From positions 1 through 64,000 of the forward strand of contig NZ_JABFMP010000010.1 of assembly GCF_013359595.1 (NCBI RefSeq): a stretch of DNA of 64,000 bases, in the 5' to 3' direction. Position numbers and translations under genes: made by a program. This DNA comes from Pseudomonas sp. C1C7 (lineage in GTDB: Bacteria > Pseudomonadota > Gammaproteobacteria > Pseudomonadales > Pseudomonadaceae). This document shows positions 45,049-52,504 of this stretch, piece after piece (the stretch's first letter is position 1; each line of letters starts with the position of its first letter). The notes beneath the pieces were generated by a model, which was not told where the DNA came from, did not search any database, and saw only the letters and a program-made list of their open reading frames with translations.

Positions 45049-46020
45049 TTAAAGCCAGCCGGACTTCTTGAAGCTCGCCCACAAACTCACACACCCTACC
45101 GTAATCACCCCCAGCACCCCGAAATACCCGTAATGCCAGCTCAACTCCGGCATGTCCTGGAAGTTCATCCCGTAAATCCCGGCAATCGCCGTCGGGAACG
45201 CCAGGATCGCCGCCCAGGCTGCGAATTTGCGCTGCACCACACTTTGCCGTGAGGCCTCCAGCAGCACGCCGACTTCGATGGTCTGGCTGGCGATTTCCGC
45301 CAGGGTGGTCAGGTCTTCCAGCTGTCGCTTGACGTGGATCTGCACGTCGCGGAAGTACGGGCGCATATTCTTGTCGATGAACGGGAAGCTGAGTCGCTGC
45401 AGTTCCTCGCCGATCTCCACCATCGGCGCCGCATAACGGCGCAGGCGCAGTACATCGCGACGCAGGCCGTGCAGGTTCTGGATGTCGCATTCGTTCAGCG
45501 AGCCGCACATCACGTTGTGTTCCAGCTCATCGATCTCGGCGTGAATCGCTTCGCCCATCGGCTGATAGTTTTCAATCACGAAGTCGAGGATGGCATAGAG
45601 CACGAAATCTTCCCCGTGCTCCAGCAACAGCGGACGCGCCTCACAACGCTGCCGGACATGGGCGTAGGACGCCGAATGACCGTTACGCGCGGTGATGATG
45701 TAGCCGTTGCCGGCAAAGATATGCGTCTCGATGAACTTGAGTTTGCCGTCTTCGCGTATAGGGGAGTAAGTGACGATGAACAACGCGTCGCCGAAGGTTT
45801 CAAGTTTCGGGCGGCTGTGTTTTTCCAGGGCGTCTTCGATGGCCAGTTCGTGAAGGTTGAACTGGCGCTGCAGGTTGAACAGTTCTTCGGCGTTCGGCTC
45901 TTCCAGGCCGATCCAGACAAAGTGACCGGGCTTCGCGGCCCAGGCCGCGCCTTCATCGAGAGTGATATTGGTGACTTTCTTACCCGCGCTGTAAACCGCA
46001 GCAGCAACAACTCGACCCAT
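45049..46020 (-). CDS. corA: Magnesium/cobalt transporter CorA family
   Basis: A 323-residue pentameric channel subunit. A long cytosolic alpha/beta domain is followed by two C-terminal transmembrane helices, with the signature YGMNFQDMPE (GMN at 284-286) at the pore mouth and a basic C-terminus (KKSGWL). It mediates Mg2+ influx down the membrane potential; Co2+ or Ni2+ passage is common in the family. Confidence 0.92.
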   Translation of the reverse strand: MGRVVAAAVYSAGKKVTNITLDEGAAWAAKPGHFVWIGLEEPNAEELFNLQRQFNLHELAIEDALEKHSRPKLETFGDALFIVTYSPIREDGKLKFIETHIFAGNGYIITARNGHSASYAHVRQRCEARPLLLEHGEDFVLYAILDFVIENYQPMGEAIHAEIDELEHNVMCGSLNECDIQNLHGLRRDVLRLRRYAAPMVEIGEELQRLSFPFIDKNMRPYFRDVQIHVKRQLEDLTTLAEIASQTIEVGVLLEASRQSVVQRKFAAWAAILAFPTAIAGIYGMNFQDMPELSWHYGYFGVLGVITVGCVSLWASFKKSGWL

Positions 46021-46123
46021 GATCTTTGTTCACTTCTTCTTGGCAGATTGAGGCAAATAGAGACAGCCTCAAGCTTAGCGCTGTCCAGGAGTTGAGAGTC
46101 AGTGAAACTTGCGAAGTTCTGCA

Positions 46124-46151
46124 CAAAAGAAAACCCGCACAAGGCGGGTTT
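46124..46151 (-). terminator. Terminator after the PlsC-type gene
   Basis: Minus strand: AACCCGC/GCGGGTT stem with a 5-nt loop, then TTCTTTTG. Confidence 0.8.
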
Positions 46152-46156
46152 CATGT

Positions 46157-46879
46157 TCAGGCGGCTTGAAGTTGCCGGTCCATCGAATCGATGCATTCGC
46201 GCATCTGTTCCTGGCAGCGGGCAATCAACATGGGCATGTCATCCATGCTCAGGCCCGCAGTCGGAATCGCCGGCAGCGAGCGAATCAGAATTTTCCCACT
46301 GCGCCAGCGGTTCAATCGCATGTGCTTGACGTAACTGCTGACACACACCGGGACAATCGGAACTCCCGCAGCGATGGCCATCTGAAAGGCGCCTTTCTTG
46401 AAAGGCAACAATTCCTTGCCCAGATTGCGCGTGCCTTCGGGGAAGACCCAGATCGAAGTGTCCTCGTTTTGCAGGGTGTGGGTGGTGGTCAGCATCGACT
46501 GGCGCGCCTTGTGCGCGTTGCCACGGTCGATCAGCACGTTGCCGGCCAGCCAGAACAACTGACCGAACAACGGCACCCATTTCAGGCTCTTCTTGCCTAT
46601 GCACACAGTACGGCGAGGCACCACGTTGCCGAACACGAACAGATCGTAGTTGGATTGGTGATTGGCAATGATCACGCAGCTGTCGGGTTTATCCATCAAT
46701 GGGCCGACATCGGCCTTCACCCGCAAACGCAAAATGCACATCGCCGGCCAGGCATAGAGGCGGGCGCACAAACGACTGTTATCGGGATTGAAAGGGCGGC
46801 AAAGGCCGAGCACCACTCCGAGCACACCCGCCACGATAAAGTGAAGGCCCATCAATGACATACGTAAAACAAACAGCAT
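46157..46879 (-). CDS. 1-acylglycerol-3-phosphate O-acyltransferase (PlsC family)
   Basis: A 240-residue inner-membrane acyltransferase with the HX4D motif NHQSNYD (His74, Asp79) and the second block VFPEGTR (about 145-151), plus an N-terminal hydrophobic helix. It makes phosphatidic acid from lysophosphatidic acid. The ATG at 46879 is preferred; a much longer in-frame frame extends back through the REP pair. Pseudomonads carry several PlsC paralogues, so this may not be the main one. Confidence 0.88.
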   Translation of the reverse strand: MLFVLRMSLMGLHFIVAGVLGVVLGLCRPFNPDNSRLCARLYAWPAMCILRLRVKADVGPLMDKPDSCVIIANHQSNYDLFVFGNVVPRRTVCIGKKSLKWVPLFGQLFWLAGNVLIDRGNAHKARQSMLTTTHTLQNEDTSIWVFPEGTRNLGKELLPFKKGAFQMAIAAGVPIVPVCVSSYVKHMRLNRWRSGKILIRSLPAIPTAGLSMDDMPMLIARCQEQMRECIDSMDRQLQAA

Positions 46880-47046
46880 TTTCAGGCCCCACCGGGACAA
46901 AAGGTGGCGCAGTGTACGGATGTGCACTGTTTTCGGCAATTGCCGCTCAGAAGGCGGGAGATAGGCGATGTTTAAGCAATTGTTTCTGACTGATTGGTCA
47001 GGGCTGTGCCAGAGCGGCTCAGGTAGGGAAGGCTCAACATGATCAA

Positions 47047-47156
47047 ATGTGGGGGCGAGCCTGCTCGCGAAAAACCTGCGGACAACGCATTCATTCAAAG
47101 ACTGCGCGTTATCGGTATCGCCCATCGCGAGCAGGCTCGCTCCCACAAAGGTCGTA
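47047..47156. repeat. REP inverted pair
   Basis: TGTGGGGGCGAGCCTGCTCG mirrored by CGAGCAGGCTCGCTCCCACA, just upstream of the PlsC-type gene and downstream of the crotonase. Confidence 0.8.
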
Positions 47157-47164
47157 CGGGTTTG

Positions 47165-47854
47165 TTAACCCATGTGCTCCTGATCCACGATGATCGCGTT
47201 GTCCAAGGCATCCAGCAATGCCTTGCGCGCTTTCAACTTGGTGTTCTTGTGGGCGGTCATGTTGATCTTCTTCAACTGACGAGCCGCCGCCAGCGCGGTG
47301 TTCTGCAGCTCTTCGGCCGACACCACGACATCGAGGAAACCGGCATCCACGGCCGTCTGAGGGTTGAACATTTCACCGTTGATGACCGAACGGTGGAACG
47401 CCGACTTGCGCAGGCGATCACGGGCCAGTTCGATGCCGGCGTGGTGCATGGTCATGCCGATCTGCACTTCGTTCAGGCCGATGCTGAACGGGCCGTCGAC
47501 ACCGATGCGGTAATCCGCCGACAACAGCAGGAACGCGCCCTTGGCCACGGCATGACCGGGGCAGGCGACGATCACCGGGAACGGGTGCGACAGCAGGCGA
47601 CGGGCCAGGGTCGAGCCGGAGGTGACCAGCGACACGGCTTCCTTGGGGCCGGAGGTCATGACCTTCAAATCGTAACCGCCCGAGAGAATCCCCGGCTGAC
47701 CGGTGATGATGACTACCGCGCGATCCGTCACCGCCTGATCCAGGGCAGCGTTGAAGGCTGCAATCACGTCCGGAGAGATGGCGTTGACCTTGCCGTTGCT
47801 CAGGGTCAGGGTCGCGATACCGTCTTCGAGGTGGTAGGAAATCAACTCACTCAT
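47165..47854 (-). CDS. Crotonase/enoyl-CoA hydratase family protein
   Basis: A 229-residue single-domain crotonase: ITGQPGILSGGYDLKVM (CoA/oxyanion region) and VAKGAFLLLSADYRIGVDG (second oxyanion segment). The usual catalytic Glu pair of hydratases is not clear, so the reaction may differ (isomerase, hydrolase or other). No operon partner. Confidence 0.82.
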   Translation of the reverse strand: MSELISYHLEDGIATLTLSNGKVNAISPDVIAAFNAALDQAVTDRAVVIITGQPGILSGGYDLKVMTSGPKEAVSLVTSGSTLARRLLSHPFPVIVACPGHAVAKGAFLLLSADYRIGVDGPFSIGLNEVQIGMTMHHAGIELARDRLRKSAFHRSVINGEMFNPQTAVDAGFLDVVVSAEELQNTALAAARQLKKINMTAHKNTKLKARKALLDALDNAIIVDQEHMG

Positions 47855-48161
47855 GACGCTATTCCTTTCAATAAAGATGGGCAGACGTTACCCACGGCTA
47901 CCAGTCAGGTAAAGCGCCATGACTGACCCGCCAGTCACTCTTTGCCCGTCTTTGCGGCGCGGCGCACCATGCTGGCGCTGCGTTGCCTTCTATATGGAAG
48001 CGTACGTTGAACCAGAGATTGGCCGGTTTGCCATCATCCGATCGGCCTGAAACAACGAATCGCGTTAAGCGCATGAAAATTCTGAAAAAAATGTTTGCCA
48101 TCGGAAAAGCTTTCGACTACATTAGCGCGCCTCGACAGACAGAACATGTTTGAAGAGATAC
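47855..48161. other. Intergenic region upstream of tRNA-Ser
   Basis: A 307-bp gap between the divergent crotonase and tRNA genes. Apart from the tRNA promoter nothing convincing is seen. Confidence 0.5.
48095..48123 (+). promoter_or_regulatory. tRNA-Ser promoter
   Basis: -35 TTGCCA (48095-48100), 17-bp spacer, -10 TACATT (48118-48123), followed by a GC-rich discriminator (GCGCGCC) typical of stringently controlled stable-RNA promoters. Confidence 0.7.
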
Positions 48162-48251
48162 GGTGAAGTGTCCGAGTGGCTTAAGGAGCACGCCTGGAAA
48201 GTGTGTATACAGGAAACTGTATCGAGAGTTCGAATCTCTCCTTCACCGCCA
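48162..48251 (+). tRNA. tRNA-Ser (anticodon GGA)
   Basis: A 90-nt class II tRNA with encoded CCA. Acceptor GGTGAAG/CTTCACC, D-arm with GAGTGGCTTAAGGAG, anticodon loop CTGGAAA (GGA, reads UCC/UCU), long variable arm, and T-arm GAGAGTTCGAATCTCTC. The large extra arm confirms serine. Confidence 0.97.
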
Positions 48252-48267
48252 AATTCGATGTAAACAG

Positions 48268-48306
48268 AACCCCTGGTTTCGAAAGAAGCCAGGGGTTTTG
48301 TGCTTT
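48268..48306 (+). terminator. tRNA-Ser terminator
   Basis: AACCCCTGG/CCAGGGGTT stem extended by a GAAA-looped apical helix, then TTTTGTGCTTTT. Confidence 0.9.
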
Positions 48307-48526
48307 TCGGGGTCGGTGTTCCTACAGGTGTTTCTGAAAATGATGTAGGAATCTGGAGCGGTGTGTAGGACGTTGCACCGTAAAGCCAGGCAGTACGGGG
48401 CTTCCAAGGGGCTGCGCGCTTAAGGTCGCCCGTTCTGGCGGGGAGTGTTCGTTGTACGCGTTCTGTGTCCAGAATGAACCCGCAGGAAACAACCATACCG
48501 ACTGACCAGGGACGGAGAGCATCGAT

Positions 48527-48751
48527 ATGCAGGACACGACCATGAAGCAAGCCGAGTACGAAAAGATCCTTCTGGAAATCGCCAGGCTGAAAGCCGAGCA
48601 ACGCAAGTTGCGCGCCGAAGCGGGCAAGTTGAATGCCGAAGCGGGCAAGATGACCCGTGAGGTCTTCTGGTATCCGGTCGTCATTGCCATTGGCTTTATC
48701 GGCACGGTAGCGACTGCCACCGCGCTCCTGATAAAGCTTCTGGTTCCCTGA
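48527..48751 (+). CDS. Small coiled-coil membrane protein
   Basis: A 74-residue protein. A charged helix with heptad-like repeats (ARLKAEQRKLRAEAGKLNAE) occupies about 17-43, followed by one transmembrane helix (about 49-71) and almost no tail. A second ATG at 48542 is possible. GGAG lies upstream. Function unknown; the topology resembles small membrane adaptor or phage-holin-accessory proteins, but nothing specific can be claimed. Confidence 0.65.
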   Translation: MQDTTMKQAEYEKILLEIARLKAEQRKLRAEAGKLNAEAGKMTREVFWYPVVIAIGFIGTVATATALLIKLLVP

Positions 48752-48812
48752 TATCGTTCCAGCGCGGCGCTGGCCGCTCCATCATCCACTATTCAGTGCA
48801 AACAGGAATGCA

Positions 48813-49133
48813 ATGATCACGACCACCACCCACGCTATCGAAGGTCGGCAAATTACCGCTTACCTGGACATTGTCAGCGCCGAGTCGGTGCAGGGCATCA
48901 ACGTCATCCGCGATGTGTTTGCCGGGATGCGGGACTTTTTCGGTGGGCGCTCCCAGACGCTGGAGCGCGCCTTGAAGGAAGCGCGTATCCAGGCCACCGA
49001 CGAGATCAAGGAGCGGGCGCGGGCCCTCCAGGCGGATGCGGTGGTGGGACTCGATTACGAGATCAGCATGCCGGCGGGCAAGGGCGGCATGGTCGTGGTT
49101 TTCGTGACCGGGACGGCGGTGAAGTTGAGGTAA
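48813..49133 (+). CDS. YbjQ/UPF0145 family protein
   Basis: A 106-residue protein of the YbjQ family (proposed heavy-metal-binding fold, pentamer in structures). It starts MITTTTHAIEGRQITAYLDI and contains VFAGMRDFFGGRSQTLERAL and the Ala-rich QADAVVGLDYEI, all typical. Stand-alone. Biological role of the family is unknown. Confidence 0.88.
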   Translation: MITTTTHAIEGRQITAYLDIVSAESVQGINVIRDVFAGMRDFFGGRSQTLERALKEARIQATDEIKERARALQADAVVGLDYEISMPAGKGGMVVVFVTGTAVKLR

Positions 49134-49280
49134 CTGCAGGTGGGTCCATTCGTCGGGCGTTCGGCAATCTGAATCACAAGTCCGGTAATGACCGGCTAGT
49201 CTCAAAACCCTTGGTGATCGATATGGTTCGGGCAAATGGGCTTGCCGGTGTCGATCCCGTTTTGAAAAAGGGGTGATGAA

Positions 49281-49469
49281 ATGGTTGATCCGTACATTGA
49301 AGATGATGGCGCAGAGTTTCCGATCAACAATTTCGTCCACTGTGGGCAGACTGTGTACGTTGCAAGCTTCGGCGAGGATCAGGTTGAAGTCCGCAGGATC
49401 AAGACCCAGGCGAGTCGGGTACTGAAAGGGAAATTTCTCCCGAGAGTGACGCCGCCGGCCAGGAAGTGA
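49281..49469 (+). CDS. Small hypothetical protein
   Basis: A 62-residue soluble protein beginning MVDPYIEDDGAEFPINNFV with a basic C-terminus (RVTPPARK). AAGGGG upstream supports translation, and a terminator follows closely, so this is a plausible monocistronic gene. No family recognised. Confidence 0.55.
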   Translation: MVDPYIEDDGAEFPINNFVHCGQTVYVASFGEDQVEVRRIKTQASRVLKGKFLPRVTPPARK

Positions 49470-49487
49470 ATGTGGATTGCGTCAGTG

Positions 49488-49514
49488 AACCCCGCTCTCG
49501 AGCGGGGTTTTTTG
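49488..49514 (+). terminator. Terminator after the 62-residue protein gene
   Basis: AACCCCGCT/AGCGGGGTT perfect 9-bp stem, CTCG loop, then a run of T. Confidence 0.9.
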
Positions 49515-49631
49515 TGCTCGGATTTCCGTGCGTTCGGAATGTGTGAACGAATGTTTAAGGTGTCCGTTTTTTCACAAAGTTTTCACAAGACCGTACGTAG
49601 GCTGAACCCATCCGTTAGAAAGCAACACCCT

Positions 49632-49657
49632 GCCCGTTCCCCAGCGGGCTTTTTTTT
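49632..49657 (+). terminator. Terminator-like hairpin without an assigned gene
   Basis: GCCCG/CGGGC stem followed by eight T residues inside the 286-bp gap (49515-49800) before the glycine-zipper gene. No reading frame ends at it and the next gene starts 144 bp later. It could end a short RNA or act as leader attenuator. The rest of the gap holds nothing clear. Confidence 0.55.
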
Positions 49658-49800
49658 GCCTGTCATAAAACCTTTTCCATAAAAACTGTCCAACCGTCGC
49701 CGATAACGAGGTTGCGCACGCGCATGTCTGGACTTTGTCTGCTCGAAAGCATTCAATCCCGACCCTTTTGATTTTCATCCCTATTTTTGAGGTTTTTGTC

Positions 49801-50169
49801 ATGCGTTTCACTCTGCCTGCTTTGGTTCTGGGTCTTCTGGTCGCTCAAGGCGCGATGGCTGGCGACGGCACTGCCGCAATCGGCGGCGGTCTGGGCGGCG
49901 CGCTGGGTAACGTTGTTGGCCAAAGCATGGGCGGCAGCACTGGCGCGGCCATCGGTGCTGGCGTAGCGGGCGCAGCCGGTAGCGCTGTTGCCGCCAAGAA
50001 AGGCCACCGCACCAGCGCTGCCATCGGTGGCGGTGTGGGCGCCGCTGGCGGTTCGGTCATCGGCAACAGCCTGGGTGGCAAGACCGGTTCCACCATCGGC
50101 GCAGGCCTGGGTGGTGCGTTGGGCGGCGGCGTGGGCAGCAACCTGGCCAAAGGTCACAAGCGTCACTGA
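49801..50169 (+). CDS. Exported glycine-zipper protein
   Basis: A 122-residue precursor: signal peptide (MRFTLPALVLGLLVAQGAMA), then an almost continuous Gly/Ala-rich region of glycine-zipper repeats (IGGGLGGALGNVVGQSMGG and relatives) and a basic tail KGHKRH. Such proteins insert as helical bundles in envelope membranes; the function here is unknown. The ATG at 49801 is chosen because it starts the signal peptide. Confidence 0.8.
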   Translation: MRFTLPALVLGLLVAQGAMAGDGTAAIGGGLGGALGNVVGQSMGGSTGAAIGAGVAGAAGSAVAAKKGHRTSAAIGGGVGAAGGSVIGNSLGGKTGSTIGAGLGGALGGGVGSNLAKGHKRH

Positions 50170-50199
50170 TCCCGAGCGGTCTTCTGATCGATCAAGGCC

Positions 50200-50236
50200 A
50201 ATGCCCGAATCTCGCGATTCGGGCATTTTTCTTTTG
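50200..50236 (+). terminator. Glycine-zipper gene terminator
   Basis: AATGCCCGAATC/GATTCGGGCATT stem with a 4-nt loop followed by TTTCTTTT. Confidence 0.9.
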
Positions 50237-50459
50237 TGCGCTCTGGAAAGTCGCGGACAGTGTTGTGCGTCATTCTTGACACCGTCCGGTCAGCTTCTCT
50301 AGGATGCTGCTCATGCGCCGATTTAAACAGCTACTTGCGGGGCGCCAGGTGACTCGATCAGTCACTGTAGAAGCCGGAAACGGTTTCGAAATACCGCTAA
50401 AGCGCTGGTTCGGTGTTGCCTCTCACCTGCCATGCAGACTTTTGAGGCTGAGACACGAC

Positions 50460-50771
50460 ATGATGAATGCACCAAGCCCCGTTGTACGTCCCGCGCCGAT
50501 CACGGCACATCTCACCCAGCGCAATCCAAAAATCCTGCTTGGCGGTAAGCATCAGCCGACGCTTTTGCGTTATCTCGACGGCTGGCCGCGCCGCACCGGT
50601 GGACCGGCAGCGTTTCTGATTCAGTTCGTCGAAGACGGCGAGTCGCTGGCCCGGTTCGCCAGCGACAGTTTCGACCTGGCGGTGATTCAATCTCCAGGCG
50701 TTGAAGACGCTCCGCAAGTTATCAGGCAACTGGTCCGTGTTGCCCGACAAGGGCTGATCACCCGTCGCTGA
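50460..50771 (+). CDS. Methyltransferase-fold-like small protein
   Basis: A 103-residue protein starting MMNAPSPVV (ATG 50460 or 50463). The C-terminal half (SLARFASDSFDLAVIQSPGVEDAPQVI... ARQGLI) resembles the post-motif-I part of class I SAM methyltransferases, but the Gly-rich SAM loop is absent. It may be a degenerate or regulatory relative. A longer in-frame start at 50304 adds 52 residues of low plausibility. Function unknown. Confidence 0.55.
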   Translation: MMNAPSPVVRPAPITAHLTQRNPKILLGGKHQPTLLRYLDGWPRRTGGPAAFLIQFVEDGESLARFASDSFDLAVIQSPGVEDAPQVIRQLVRVARQGLITRR

Positions 50772-50781
50772 GGGCGATAGC

Positions 50782-51765
50782 TCAGCTGTTGACGTTCACC
50801 ACCACCCGTCCGCGTACTTTACCGGCCAGCAATTGACTGGCCGTCTGCACGACTTCGCTCAGGGCGATTTCCCGGGTGATTTCTTTCAGCATGGCAAGAT
50901 CAAGATCCCGAGCCAGACGACTCCAGGCCTCCAATCGATCCTTGCGCGGGCGCATCACGCTGTCGATGCCGGCCAGGGTCACGCCGCGCAGAATGAAAGG
51001 GGCAACGCTGGCGGGAAAATCCATGCCTTGCGCCAGGCCGCAGGCGGCGACAGTGCCACCGTAGCGAGTGCTGGCGCAGACGTTGGCCAGGGTGTGACTG
51101 CCCACTGAGTCGATGGCGCCGGCCCAGCGTTCTTTTGCCAGAGGGCGGCCGGGCTCGCTCAGCTGGGCGCGGTCGATGATTTGCGATGCACCGAGTTTTT
51201 TCAGGTAGTCCGTCTCCTCGAGGCGACCGGTAGAGGCGACTACCGTGTAACCCAGGCGAGCGAGGAGGGCGATGGAAAAGCTGCCGACCCCACCATTGGC
51301 TCCGGTGACCAGAATTTCACCCTTGTCCGGCGTGACGCCGTTTCGCTCAAGAGCGAGCACCGAGAGCATGGCCGTGTATCCAGCGGTGCCGATAGCCATG
51401 GCTTGTTGAGCCGTGAACCCTTCGGGCAGAGGAATCAGCCAGTCGCCATTCAATCGAGCCACCTGGGACAGTCCGCCCCAGTGCCCTTCGCCCACTCCCC
51501 AACCGTTGAGCAAGACGCTGTCACCCGCCTTGAAATCAGGGTGGTCACTGTGTTCGACGGTGCCTGCCAGATCGATCCCCGGCACCATGGGAAACGCGCG
51601 AACCACCGGACCTTTGCCCGTGATCGCCAGGGCATCCTTGTAGTTGAGGGTGCTGCAGGCCACTCGCACCGTTACATTGCCGGGTGGGAGTTGTGATGGC
51701 TCCAGCTGTGCGATGCGCGCTTGGCTACCGGTGTCGTCTTTCTCAATCAGGATTGCGTTGAACAT
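50782..51765 (-). CDS. acuI: Acrylyl-CoA reductase-type MDR oxidoreductase (YhdH/AcuI)
   Basis: A 327-residue zinc-independent medium-chain dehydrogenase/reductase. The catalytic-domain start ([19 protein letters not shown]) is characteristic of YhdH/AcuI, which reduces acryloyl-CoA to propionyl-CoA with NADPH. The NADP loop is [19 protein letters not shown]. No zinc-binding Cys cluster. Monocistronic, convergent with the preceding gene. Confidence 0.88.
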   Translation of the reverse strand: MFNAILIEKDDTGSQARIAQLEPSQLPPGNVTVRVACSTLNYKDALAITGKGPVVRAFPMVPGIDLAGTVEHSDHPDFKAGDSVLLNGWGVGEGHWGGLSQVARLNGDWLIPLPEGFTAQQAMAIGTAGYTAMLSVLALERNGVTPDKGEILVTGANGGVGSFSIALLARLGYTVVASTGRLEETDYLKKLGASQIIDRAQLSEPGRPLAKERWAGAIDSVGSHTLANVCASTRYGGTVAACGLAQGMDFPASVAPFILRGVTLAGIDSVMRPRKDRLEAWSRLARDLDLAMLKEITREIALSEVVQTASQLLAGKVRGRVVVNVNS

Positions 51766-51960
51766 GGCTTTTTCCTTTATTGGACCGATCGGCTATAAAT
51801 TGTAAAAAAGTATTAGACTGGTTGTCTCGAATGTCAACCCGTGAAGTGACCAGCGTGGAAATATCGGCCCTTGCCTCAATGGCAAACCTGTCGACAGGTT
51901 GCCTGATCAAGAGCGGTTCAAATATCGTTAGCCGATGTCATCGCCAGTGAGCACCACGCT

Positions 51961-52437
51961 TTGAGTACGAACATCATCACAACGCAAGGTCATGAAGCTC
52001 TGAAGCAGGAGCTCGACTATCTATGGCGAGAGAAACGTCCTGACACCACGCGCAAAGTGACGTGGGCGGCGTCTTTGGGGGACCGCAGCGAAAATGCCGA
52101 CTATCAGTACAACAAGAAGCTGCTGCGGGAAATTGACCGGCGCGTCCGTTACCTGCGCAAGCGACTTGAGGATGTTCGGGTGGTCGCCTATTCGCCCGAG
52201 CAGGAAGGCAAAGTGTTTTTCGGGGCCTGGGTCGAGATCGAAAACGAGGCGGGGGAGATCAAGAAGTTCAGGGTCGTGGGGTACGACGAAATCTATGGTC
52301 GCAACGATTACATCTCGATCGATTCGCCGATGGCGCGTGCACTCTTGAAGAAAGAAGTGGGCGATGAGGCTGTGGTGCAGACCCCGAGCGGCGAGGTGCT
52401 GTGGTGGATCAACGAGATTCGTTACGAGCAGAATTAG
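51961..52437 (+). CDS. greB: Transcript cleavage factor GreB (TTG start)
   Basis: A 158-residue Gre factor. The N-terminal coiled coil carries the acidic tip SLGDRSENADYQYNKK, followed by the C-terminal FKBP-like domain with GEVLWWINEIRYEQ. It stimulates RNA polymerase to cleave backtracked RNA. Sequence and length favour GreB over GreA. The start is TTG at 51961, giving the usual MSTNIITTQG; no ATG fits. Confidence 0.92.
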   Translation: MSTNIITTQGHEALKQELDYLWREKRPDTTRKVTWAASLGDRSENADYQYNKKLLREIDRRVRYLRKRLEDVRVVAYSPEQEGKVFFGAWVEIENEAGEIKKFRVVGYDEIYGRNDYISIDSPMARALLKKEVGDEAVVQTPSGEVLWWINEIRYEQN

Positions 52438-52504
52438 GCGGTAATGCAGGTCATTGTGCATCCGCGCTTCACCTTCAACAGGATCAGCGCGGTGCAATCG
52501 AGCT

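Noticed and set aside
2449..47156. REP arrays as CRISPR
   Set aside because: The repeats are isolated inverted pairs without regular spacers or cas genes.
47898..48101. 67-codon minus-strand frame upstream of the crotonase
   Set aside because: No ribosome site, no family, composition unlike neighbours.
48162..49514. tRNA-Ser as attachment site of a genomic island
   Set aside because: Small genes follow the tRNA, but there is no integrase and no repeat of the tRNA 3' end; YbjQ and greB-side genes look like core genome.
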